Of a DNA stretch of 64,000 nucleotides, positions 50,325 through 59,200 are shown in pieces (within the stretch, counting starts at the first letter, position 1; each line of letters begins with the position of its first letter). Below the pieces are notes generated by a model. The model saw nothing but the letters and a program-made list of their open reading frames with translations. It was not told the origin of the DNA and made no database searches. The translations under genes and the position numbers were made by a program. This DNA comes from Prevotella sp. UBA6994 (GTDB lineage Bacteria; Bacteroidota; Bacteroidia; Bacteroidales; Bacteroidaceae): positions 1 through 64,000 of the forward strand of contig DJXW01000031.1 in the NCBI GenBank assembly GCA_002449845.1, given 5' to 3'.

Positions 50325-52373
50325 TCATTTTTGAGGGTTTATGGTGAAGTTTCTGACGGGATTACCCTTCTCATCAACGAAGCGGGCACAGAAGTCGCTC
50401 ATTCCTGGACCGTTGATGATAGCGGTGCGTAGGATGTTACGACCTTTCTTGAGGGTTAGGCGGGAAGACATTCCATCGTCTTTCACCATTCTGCGGTCGC
50501 CCGATAGCAATAAAACTTCTTCGCCGTTGAGCCACCACATAGAAGCAGAGTTGGAACCTACGGCAAGACGCACGTTCTCGATGTCTTCAGGACAGTCGAT
50601 GATGGTCACTGCCCAAAACAAAACTCCATAGATTTGTTGTCCCCATTTCTCGGCAAAACGGAAAAGCTTGACGTTGAAGTTCTCACTATCAAGTGCGTGC
50701 CAGGTCAATGTCTGCTTTCCTACTTTCACCTTTTGTCCATCTTTGGGTAGAATGGTAAACTGGTTCTTGAAATATGATTTGTAGAAGTTCTCTCTCAAGT
50801 ATGTGTCGGTGAAAACCGTGTTAGAGCGATTGGGCTTGTCAATGGGTTCGAGCAACATCCATCTGCGTATGAAGCCTTCCGCATCGGGTTGGGCGACTTG
50901 CGACGTAGCAGGACTGAAATACTTGGGACGGTTCTTGAACATAAGCCAATCTACGCTGACACCTTCTCCTTCACAGGTGAGTACTAAGTCGGTGACTCCC
51001 TTTGGCGTGTATTCCAATGGCGCGGTCAGAGTCAACCATTGTCCACTCATGTCACGGCGGAAAGGACCTTGTTCGTTCTTCACCGTTATCTTGATTTTGG
51101 CTATTACCTTTCCTTTGTTGCTTTTCTCACGAACGAAAAATTCCGTGTTGGCATTGGCTTTTGCACTGACAACCAAATATCCGTCGGTGATACAATCGAA
51201 ATCTACTTGGTTATACTTTATCCAACTTCCTTTTTTGGGCAACGATGCACCCTTGCCACGAAGATAGTTGGTCGTATCTACATACTCAGTAGTGACATCA
51301 GTACTGGAAGAACTAAACCTGTCTATTTCCATTTTTTCCGTAGCGCGATTTATCCCAACGCCTCGCATGGTTTCCTTTACTTCCTGAATGGTTCCGTCGG
51401 CGTTGAAGAACACCTTTTCTATACATACGGAACGACGTTTGTCATCAGATGGAGAGAAAAAGTTGGTGTGATAGAAAAGATACCATTGTCCTTTGTATTC
51501 CACGAAACTATGGTGATTGGTCCAACAACCATTGTCGTGTTCAGCCATGAAGATTCCTTTGAAATCCCAAGGACCAAGAGGATTCTTAGACATGGCGTAG
51601 GCAAGGGTTTCCGTTCCCTTTTCTACACGTACCCACGGGAATGTAAGGTAATACCAGTCGCCTCTTTTGAATACGAATGGTCCTTCCTTGAATCCGTCGG
51701 GCAATCCTTCCATCGTCTCTCCACCCACGAGCATAGTTGGACGATTGGCATTCTCGTTCTCTCCTTGCCTTTGTGGGAAGGTCACCGACTTTAATTCGCC
51801 ATCGAGTTCTTTCATGTTGGCTTTTAGTTTGGCTCCTCTGATGCCCATACCCGACCAATAGATATAGGCGTTGCCATCATCGTCAACGAGTACGGATGGG
51901 TCGATTCCCGATACACCCTTGATAGGCTCTGTTTCACAGGTGAAAGGACCTTCCGGATTGTCTGACGTTGCTACGCCAATGGCAAATCCACGTCCATTTT
52001 TCGGTGCATTGGGAAAGTAGAAGTAGTATTTGCCGTTTTTGTAAACGCAATCGGGAGCCCACATGGAATAACCGTCTTGTTTTCCCCAAGGCACGTTGTT
52101 CTGCGTGACAATCATGCCGTGGTCAGTCCAATCTGTCAGGTTCTCTGAAGAAAACACATGGTAATCTTCCATGCAGAACCAATCTTTCCGTTGTCCTTCG
52201 GGCGGAAAGATGTCGTGCGACGGGTATATATATATCTTACCGTTAAACACGCGAGCCGTGGGGTCTGCCGTATATAGATGACGGATAACGGGGTTTTGCG
52301 CCGTTGCCGTAAGAAAGGCAGACGCACACACAGAAAGTAATAGTAATTTGATAGGATAGGTCTTATGTTTCAT
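50325..52373 (-). CDS. GH43 arabinofuranosidase/xylosidase with CBM6-like and additional C-terminal domain
   Basis: The protein is 682 residues with signal peptide. The GH43 domain (about 25-340) has YTADPTARVFNGKIYIYPSHD, GIDPSVLVDDDGNAYIYWSG and FKEGPFVFKRGDWYYLTF. A CBM6-like sandwich (about 360-490) follows, then an unusual C-terminal jelly-roll-like domain (about 510-680) with WWLNGEEVLLLSGDRR and RNILRTAIINGPG, similar to accessory domains of GH78/GH2-like enzymes. The start codon overlaps the CE15 stop (ATGA). De-arabinosylation of xylan is the likely role. Confidence 0.85.
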   Translation of the reverse strand: MKHKTYPIKLLLLSVCASAFLTATAQNPVIRHLYTADPTARVFNGKIYIYPSHDIFPPEGQRKDWFCMEDYHVFSSENLTDWTDHGMIVTQNNVPWGKQDGYSMWAPDCVYKNGKYYFYFPNAPKNGRGFAIGVATSDNPEGPFTCETEPIKGVSGIDPSVLVDDDGNAYIYWSGMGIRGAKLKANMKELDGELKSVTFPQRQGENENANRPTMLVGGETMEGLPDGFKEGPFVFKRGDWYYLTFPWVRVEKGTETLAYAMSKNPLGPWDFKGIFMAEHDNGCWTNHHSFVEYKGQWYLFYHTNFFSPSDDKRRSVCIEKVFFNADGTIQEVKETMRGVGINRATEKMEIDRFSSSSTDVTTEYVDTTNYLRGKGASLPKKGSWIKYNQVDFDCITDGYLVVSAKANANTEFFVREKSNKGKVIAKIKITVKNEQGPFRRDMSGQWLTLTAPLEYTPKGVTDLVLTCEGEGVSVDWLMFKNRPKYFSPATSQVAQPDAEGFIRRWMLLEPIDKPNRSNTVFTDTYLRENFYKSYFKNQFTILPKDGQKVKVGKQTLTWHALDSENFNVKLFRFAEKWGQQIYGVLFWAVTIIDCPEDIENVRLAVGSNSASMWWLNGEEVLLLSGDRRMVKDDGMSSRLTLKKGRNILRTAIINGPGMSDFCARFVDEKGNPVRNFTINPQK

Positions 52374-53617
52374 GGAATGTTATTGCTTGATGGATTGATT
52401 TGTGAAATCTCAACATGATGAGTGTCCGTATCTTTTCCCAAGAGAAACTTGTCGATGAATGCTTCCACTTCTGGATATTGCTGTTCTGGCAACACGCAAT
52501 GGGGATGTCCGCCTACGATGGAATATCCCATGCGGTCTTCTATGCCAAATGTCTTCCATACCTCACGGGCGGCTTTTGCCGATGCGAGCGTAGCGGGGTC
52601 TGCCAACCATTTGTAATCGGGATTTCCTAAGATGAGGAGAGCTCTCGGACAAACCATTGCACACAGTTCATGATGGTCGTAGGGCATCCTGTAAACGCTG
52701 TCGCCAGAGAACTGGCTGCGCATACTTTCCAAAAACCAGTGGTAGTCGGTCTTTTCCAGACTCTCCACACCTTCCAGTTGATGTGATACACGCCAGGCTG
52801 CTGCTCCTCCGCCACCTGGTTCTTGAGGGATGGTCAGAGCTACGCGTTCGTCGAATGCTCCACAATAGAGAGCCATCTTTCCTGCGTATGAACAACCCGT
52901 GACACCGATGTGCTTCATGTCAATCTTCGTCTTCTCTTCACCCAATAGTTGTAAGCCGTCTATCATTCGGCTCAGTCCCCAAGCCCATTCACTGTAGGCA
53001 CCATTGGCAGATAAATGAGGATAGAGGCGGTCAAAGTTGTGTTCGCCTCGTTCCTTGTGTTTGCGCCATTGTGAATAGTCGTTTACCTGAGCCTCATGGA
53101 AGATCATGGTGGCGATCGGGCGATTGTCGAACATGCGCTTGGGCAATGAAATGCCACTTGTGCCAATCATCAGGGCGTAGGGTGGTTGTCCCATCTTAGG
53201 GTATTTGATTTCAGAGTAGAGCACGAGCGTTTGTCCGTTTATCTTGACGATGACCACCAACGTGTCGCCATTCATCCATGCTCGTATATCTTTCTTGTTG
53301 ACGGTAGGCTTTGTGCCAATCCCATAGTGCTGAATCTCAGCGGCAATTTCGTTTCTCCTACGTTCCCATTGCTTGAATGATTTCACTTGTCCGTTGCCGT
53401 TGCTCCATTCCAATGGATTGGGCAAGTCTTTGACGACGGGCAATTCATCCCAACTTGGCAAGAGGGGTTGGCGATATTTGCTGCCTGTGTTTTCAGCCGA
53501 GTAAACCAGAGGAATGGTCTCTTTGGTTTTGGCGTTGACAATAGCAGTGGGATTTTGCGCATTTACCATACCGCAGATAGCAAGGATAAACAAGAAAATA
53601 ATAGCATATTTGTTCAT
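52370..53617 (-). CDS. CE15 4-O-methyl-glucuronoyl methylesterase
   Basis: The protein is 415 residues from the ATG at 53617, with signal peptide (MNKYAIIFLFILAICGMVNAQ). The CE15 signature is present: HIGVTGCSYAGKMALYCGAFDERVALTIPQEPGGGGAAAWR with nucleophile Ser in GCSYAGK and Glu in PQEPGGGG, and catalytic His in VGGHPHCVLP. It cleaves the ester between xylan glucuronic acid and lignin alcohols. The position usually written Arg in GCSRxGK is Tyr here. A TATCTTTG box at 53642-53649 suggests an internal promoter, so transcription of the operon may restart here. The stop overlaps the next start by 4 bp. Confidence 0.88.
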   Translation of the reverse strand: MNKYAIIFLFILAICGMVNAQNPTAIVNAKTKETIPLVYSAENTGSKYRQPLLPSWDELPVVKDLPNPLEWSNGNGQVKSFKQWERRRNEIAAEIQHYGIGTKPTVNKKDIRAWMNGDTLVVIVKINGQTLVLYSEIKYPKMGQPPYALMIGTSGISLPKRMFDNRPIATMIFHEAQVNDYSQWRKHKERGEHNFDRLYPHLSANGAYSEWAWGLSRMIDGLQLLGEEKTKIDMKHIGVTGCSYAGKMALYCGAFDERVALTIPQEPGGGGAAAWRVSHQLEGVESLEKTDYHWFLESMRSQFSGDSVYRMPYDHHELCAMVCPRALLILGNPDYKWLADPATLASAKAAREVWKTFGIEDRMGYSIVGGHPHCVLPEQQYPEVEAFIDKFLLGKDTDTHHVEISQINPSSNNIP

Positions 53618-53641
53618 GGTGATAGATTTTTGTTTATGTTG

Positions 53642-53649
53642 CAAAGATA
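53642..53649 (-). promoter_or_regulatory. internal -7 box before the CE15 gene
   Basis: TATCTTTG on the minus strand, transcript start expected near 53635, 18 bp before the CE15 ATG at 53617. No good -33 element at the usual spacing. Confidence 0.5.
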
Positions 53650-53696
53650 CGATAAATTTTTGACAAACTCTACACTCTTGATTAGATTGTTGGACG

Positions 53697-55700
53697 CTAT
53701 TTTTTGAATAGGTGGGGAATAAACTGGCGGAAGCATCTTCTCCAGGTCAACCATTCGTGGTGAGTACCTTCCGAAACGTAATAGTCGGTCTTGATGCCTG
53801 CGTCTCGAAGATTCTTCACCAATGCTTCCGTACCAAAGTTTTCTTCGCTTCCACAACTTAAAAACAGATAGTGAATCTGCTTATTAAATTCTTCCGGGCG
53901 TGTGAAGATTCCGTTATAGGCAGTCTTAACGTCCAATCCAAAAATAGCTCCGCTGAATGCACCCATGTAAGAGAACTTGTTCATGTGATTGAGAACCACG
54001 TCGAATGTTTGGTGTCCGCCCCAAGAGAGTCCAGCCATTGCTCTGTTGTCACGGTCTGTCTTCGTGCGGAAGTTGGCATCTATGTATGGGATGAGGTCAT
54101 TGATCAATACGGGATAGAATGATGCTCCATAGTCGCTGAATCCTTGTCGATTGCTGCCGCCACCTGCAAAGTTGAAGGGAGCCTTGATGTCTCCGCTTTC
54201 CATTACTACAATCATCGGCACCGCCTCGCCATTGGCAATGGCATTGTCCATGATGTGTTGCATGTGTCCTTGCTTAGACCATCCTGTCTCGTCTTCGCCC
54301 ATACCGTGTTGGAGATAAAGCACGGGATAGCGTTTCTTCTGGAATTTCTTCAGTTCATATTCGGCTGGGGTATAGACCATTGCGTGTCGCCATTCCTTCT
54401 TTTGTTCCGACCAGTAATAAATACTGCGTACTTGTCCATGTGGTACGTTCACTTGTGGACGATAGTAATTGCCTTCGTCGCCTTCTGGAATCTCAATGCC
54501 ACCTGCTTCTCGATTGCATCCGAAGAAAGTCTCCGTGGATGGATCGATGAAGTTCACGCCTCCAATATTCATGAAATAATAATGGAATCCCACCACCAAT
54601 GGGTCGGTGACAGCCATCCAAGCACCTTTCCCGTCGGGTTGCATGTCGTATTTCTTGTTGCAAATGTCAAGAACCACCTTCTTGGCTTCTGGCGCAACGA
54701 TGCGGAAATAAGCACGGCGTTGCTTGTCTATCTTTGGAAACTCATTGCCGGGAACGGTAGTCTCTGCGATAAAGGCATCTGCAGGAACTTCTATCGCCTG
54801 ATGGGTTTCCATCACGGGGCGCACAGGCTCATAGCCTAACAGCTGAGCCATCTTCTCACCATACCTGCATCCCAGTTCGCGGTAGCCTGCCGCATCAAAG
54901 TGTAGGCGGTCTGGACCATTGGTGCAACCTTCTGACGAAATCACCTGGGCTGTATGAAGAGTCTTGGGCAACTCGTCTATTTGCTTGTTCATGGCTATAC
55001 ATTGTCCTTGGCCGTTGGCTTGCACCACCTCGCCAGCTAACAGAGGCACTTCCTCTGGTTTCAGTTGCAGGTCGCCAAGCAGTTGGTCATATACCTTTTG
55101 CACTTTGTTAGCCCATTCCTTGTCTCCTGTGTTCGATTCGCCTTGGTGCATCAATACTCCCTTGATCACACCGTCCTTTTGCGCTTTCTTCGCCAAGTCC
55201 ACCAGTCGTTGGTAGGGGTTGTTGCCGTATGCTTCCAGCATTCCCTTCATCCATCCTGGAGCGGTTTTCACGTAGTTGGAAATCTCATCGGGCATAAATC
55301 CCTCAATCTTGATGCCGCCAATGGCAACGTGAATCACTCCCACTTTGATTTCCTTCGGCAGCGATGCAATCATCGTCCTACCGAAATAGTCGGCTGGGGT
55401 CAATCCGTTGTTAGGGCGACAGAGTGGTGGTAATGCTTCGCACCATTCTCCCATCTTCCTGCCTCGTTGAGGGTCGTCAACGGCGGGCATCAGTAAGAAA
55501 CGGGGACCAGGGCTAACCATGTCTTGGGCTTCAGGACGTGCTGCCCCTTCCATGTTTGATTGCCCGAAACACAAGAAAATGTAGAAGTTAGGATCTACTT
55601 TTGCATGGGTAGGTGTCTGAAATCCCCACGCCAAGATGAAAGCCATCAAGATACTCCTGATTATCTTCCTTGTTCTAATACCGTTATTCTTTTGTTTCAT
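53697..55700 (-). CDS. CE6 acetylxylan esterase - CE1 feruloyl esterase fusion
   Basis: The protein is 667 residues from the ATG at 55700; the frame upstream to 55787 covers the leader hairpin and is not protein-like. After a signal-anchor (IIRSILMAFILAWGFQTPTHA) comes an SGNH/CE6 domain (about 35-290) with FLCFGQSNMEG, GGIKIEG, LMHQGESNTGD and DRLHFDAAGYRELG. An E-set/CBM48-like domain (about 310-420) and a CE1 domain (about 430-667) with YLQHGMGEDETGW, nucleophile GLSWGG and EGTHHEWLTWRR follow. The CE1 half closely resembles that of the GH10-CE1 protein in this locus. It should remove acetyl and feruloyl groups. It is the first gene of the long minus-strand cluster, divergent from the HTCS. 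Confidence 0.92.
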   Translation of the reverse strand: MKQKNNGIRTRKIIRSILMAFILAWGFQTPTHAKVDPNFYIFLCFGQSNMEGAARPEAQDMVSPGPRFLLMPAVDDPQRGRKMGEWCEALPPLCRPNNGLTPADYFGRTMIASLPKEIKVGVIHVAIGGIKIEGFMPDEISNYVKTAPGWMKGMLEAYGNNPYQRLVDLAKKAQKDGVIKGVLMHQGESNTGDKEWANKVQKVYDQLLGDLQLKPEEVPLLAGEVVQANGQGQCIAMNKQIDELPKTLHTAQVISSEGCTNGPDRLHFDAAGYRELGCRYGEKMAQLLGYEPVRPVMETHQAIEVPADAFIAETTVPGNEFPKIDKQRRAYFRIVAPEAKKVVLDICNKKYDMQPDGKGAWMAVTDPLVVGFHYYFMNIGGVNFIDPSTETFFGCNREAGGIEIPEGDEGNYYRPQVNVPHGQVRSIYYWSEQKKEWRHAMVYTPAEYELKKFQKKRYPVLYLQHGMGEDETGWSKQGHMQHIMDNAIANGEAVPMIVVMESGDIKAPFNFAGGGSNRQGFSDYGASFYPVLINDLIPYIDANFRTKTDRDNRAMAGLSWGGHQTFDVVLNHMNKFSYMGAFSGAIFGLDVKTAYNGIFTRPEEFNKQIHYLFLSCGSEENFGTEALVKNLRDAGIKTDYYVSEGTHHEWLTWRRCFRQFIPHLFKK

Positions 55701-55748
55701 ATTATATATATATTGATTAATTGTTTCCTGTTCAGGTTGATATATAAT

Positions 55749-55774
55749 AGCCTGAGTCTTCACAGACTCAGGCT
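55749..55774 (-). other. leader hairpin of the CE6-CE1 transcript
   Basis: A perfect 11-bp stem AGCCTGAGTCT/AGACTCAGGCT with a four-base loop in the 5' leader, about 50 bases before the ATG at 55700. On the minus strand it is followed by ATTATATATC, not a T run. It may affect translation or RNA stability. Confidence 0.6.
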
Positions 55775-55891
55775 TACCCACAAACAATGTTGAAGTTACT
55801 AATTGGTGATATGTTTCATTCAGTGTTGGTCTTAATGTGAGTTGTCGCTGAGATTGAATCTCTGTGTATGACTGCTTTATTTTTGCTTTTG

Positions 55892-55899
55892 CAAAGATA
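55892..55899 (-). promoter_or_regulatory. -7 box of the CE6-CE1 gene / long operon
   Basis: TATCTTTG on the minus strand without a proper TTG at -33, which fits activator (HTCS) dependence. The leader would be about 185 bases. Confidence 0.6.
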
Positions 55900-56039
55900 G
55901 GTGTTTTTTTTCAACGTGTCTTTTTTATGTGTTTCGTGTTCTTTCCTTTTTGTAACAACACCCTTTTTTTGTGATAATTTTATAATAAATGGTGCTCTTT
56001 CGTTACATTTTTCTATCTTTTGTTTGAATCATACGATAA

Positions 56040-56111
56040 AAATAAAAAATGCAGGAGACTAACTCACGCTGACCTCCTGCCATAATACTAACCATAACTA
56101 ACCTAAAAAAT
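56040..56111 (-). ncRNA. candidate small RNA or attenuated leader between HTCS and xylan operon
   Basis: A near-perfect minus-strand promoter (see 56118-56148) would start a transcript near 56111. About 30 bases later comes a hairpin GCAGGAG/CTCCTGC (56051-56080) followed on the minus strand by ATTTTTTATTTTTATC, a good intrinsic terminator. The product is either a roughly 70-base small RNA or an early-terminated leader of the downstream operon. No known RNA family is recognised. Confidence 0.5.
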
Positions 56112-56117
56112 GTGGTG

Positions 56118-56148
56118 CAAAGGTACAACCATTATTTTTAGAAAACAA
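56118..56148 (-). promoter_or_regulatory. minus-strand promoter upstream of the candidate RNA
   Basis: On the minus strand TTG (complement of 56146-56148) and TACCTTTG (complement of 56118-56125) are 20 bp apart, an exact consensus. It is back to back with the HTCS promoter, about 40 bp away. Confidence 0.75.
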
Positions 56149-56186
56149 ATATTTTTGTAACATACAATTTTTTTGTTGTTACAGTC

Positions 56187-56217
56187 TTGGTGATTTGAGA
56201 ATAATGTTCTATCTTTG
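56187..56217 (+). promoter_or_regulatory. promoter of the HTCS gene
   Basis: TTG at 56187-56189 and TATCTTTG at 56210-56217, 20 bp apart. The start near 56224 excludes the upstream in-frame ATG at 56195 and supports the ATG at 56243. Confidence 0.85.
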
Positions 56218-56242
56218 TCAAGTTTTTGTAACATTTCTAATC

Positions 56243-59200
56243 ATGAAACTTAAATTACTGACCTTATTGTTTGCCTGTTTATGTGGGCTGAATGCTTGGG
56301 CGCAAATGGGTAAACTGTTCAATGCCGACAATCAGTTGTCGAGCAATTTTGCCAATTATGTGTTTCAAGACCGTGATGGCTTTATCTGGGTGTCCACCCG
56401 TAACGGACTGAACCGTTACGATGGCTACAAGTTTCGTATCTTCAAGAAAGAAGATGAGAAATGTGGGTTGACCAGCAACTACGTCAATTGTATCAACCAA
56501 AGTCAGAACGGCACTATTTACGTGGGTTGCCACAACTCCATACAGATATACGATGGTTCTCGTTTCCATGAGATGAAATTGTTAACCGATGACGGCAAAC
56601 CGATTTACTCTTTCGTGAATAAGATTGTGGAAACCAAGGCTGGCGAGATGTTGGCTTGTACCTCTGGCTATGGAATCCTGAAACTCAACGAGAAGGACAA
56701 CACCGGTAAGATTGACAAGGCCTTGACGGGCAACCAGAATTATATCAGGACCTTGTTGGAGGATAGTCATGGACGGTTCTGGATGATGACGGAGAACAAT
56801 GGACTCTTTCTCTTGCAAGGGAAGAAACGCGTTCCTTTCTTTACCGACGAAGAGAGCCGCTCGTCGTTGTGTGACATTCGGCAAGACCGAAAGGGCAACG
56901 TCTATGTGGCTGTTCGTGACATGGGTGTCTATCGGTATGATGAAAACCAGCACCAGTTTGTCTTTATCCCCAAGACCGCCGGCCTTCCCATCTCCGCTTT
57001 TAGCATTGACCGTGACGACCATTTGATGTTGGGATGTGACGGAAAGGGAATATATGAATATCAACCGCAGACCGACAACCTCGTCGATAATCCTTTTTAC
57101 AGTAGGGACATCGACTTGACAAAGGGAAAGGTGAGCTCTATCTTGGAAGGTCGCAACGGCAATATATGGATTTGCCTCCTTCAAAAGGGATTGTTCATGC
57201 AGCCACAGGCGAAGGGACCATTCGGATATATGGGCGAACGACTTGGCGACCGCAACCTGATCGGTAATAATTGTGTTACCAGTACGCTTATCGACAAGCG
57301 TGGCAGGGCGTGGGTAGGAACAGACAAGGACGGTCTTTACCTATTGGATAAGAATGCCCAAATGGTACGTCATTTCACCAATTGCCCCAGTACCATACTC
57401 TGTATGGCGGAAGATGTGCACGGACATATCTGGATGGGCTCGTACAACGAGAGCTATGGTTGGTTAGACCCTTCCACGGGAGCATGGCATCCTGAGACGG
57501 TGGGATTTGGCAGTAAGACGAATGTCTTCGGATTGGCGGCTGCTGCCAATGGCGACGTGTGGCTGGCTTCAATGGGCAATGGATTGGTTCGGTACAATGT
57601 GCTGACGGGTGTCTCTACAAGGTTCAGCATGAAGCCTGGTGCCGACAACGACCGAACGATGAACAGCTTGCCAAATAACTATTTGAGTAAGGTGTGCCTC
57701 TCCGACGATGAGCAGAAATTGTTTGTGGGTAGCTCCATTGGTCTGTGTTGCTATGATATTGCCAAAGACAGTTGGGTGACAACCTTTGGCAGCAACTGTC
57801 CTAACTATGGCATTTTCTCTCGTTCCATCTATGCCGACAAGAAGGGTAGGGTGTGGCTGGCTACCAATGAGGGACTCTATTGCTATGATTTGAAAACCAG
57901 GAAAGATACCATCTATACCCTTCGGGATGGACTTCCATCCATCGGAATCGCCTCTATCGTATCAGATAAGCAGGGCAATCTCTGGGTGGGCACTGACCAT
58001 GGATTGTGTAATTTCAAGCCAGGTGGCTCCAGCATCAATTACTACGTGGACAATGGCTTGCAGGGTAGCGAGTTTTCTGATGGTGCCGTTTCTATTAATA
58101 ACGAAACGGGAATGTTACTCTTCGGCGGTACAGGTGGCGTTACGTGGTTCCTGCCCTCCGACGTGAAAACGCAGACGTGGAATCCTAAATTGCAAATCAC
58201 TGGCTTTGTCATCGGCAATACTCCCGTCACCGCTGGAATGAAGTCGGGCTCATATACGATTACCGAGAAGACGGTCATCAACTCTGATAGGTTCGATCTG
58301 TGCTATGAGGACAATTCTTTCATCATTCAATTATCTACTTTTACTTATAACAACTCTGAACACATTACTTATTTATATAGCATCAATGGAGAAGAATGGA
58401 TCAAGTTGCAAACAGGTGTCAACGAGATAGCCATCAGTCATCTTGCACCAGGAACATATCGGTTTAGGGTGAAGGCAATGAGCAATCAGTTGGAAACAGA
58501 TATCAAGGAGTTTGTCGTGAAGGTTCATGCACCTTGGTATGCTACTTCATGGGCTTTCTTGTGCTATCTGCTCTTGGCTGCATTCGCTATTTATGCCATC
58601 TACCGCCATCTTCGCAGGAAGCAACAAGACCGTATGCGTCTGCAAGAACATATCCACGCCGAGGAACTGGCGGATGCCAAACTTCGCTTCTTCATGAACA
58701 TCAGTCATGAGATACGTACACCTATGACACTTATCGTCACTCCGCTGCTCTCGCTGATGAAGCAAGACGATGACCCACAACGGCGCGGACTCTATGAGAC
58801 TATCCGGCGCAATGCTGAACGTATCTTGGGATTGATTAACCAGATGATGGACTTCAGGAAGATTGACAAGGGACAGATGCAGATGCGTATGTGCGAAACC
58901 GATCTCATTGGCTTCGTGGACGATATCTATACCTTGTTTGCACAGCAAGCCAAGATGAAGAACATTCGGTTCATCTTTGACCACGATTCTGATAAGTTGC
59001 CCGTATGGGTGGATCGTAGCAACTTCGACAAGGTGGTGGTGAATATCCTTTCTAATGCCTTTAAGTTTACGCCTCCTGGCGGCAACATCCGCATCCATAT
59101 CACACACGACGATACACACGCCAAGATTGCTGTTCGTGACAGTGGAGAGGGAATACCCGAAGATAAGTTGCAGCATATTTTCGAGAGATTCTACCAGTTG

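Noticed and set aside
54144..54839. Plus-strand frame (231 codons) opposite the CE1/E-set part of the CE6-CE1 gene
   Set aside because: Antisense shadow; no promoter and no recognisable domain.
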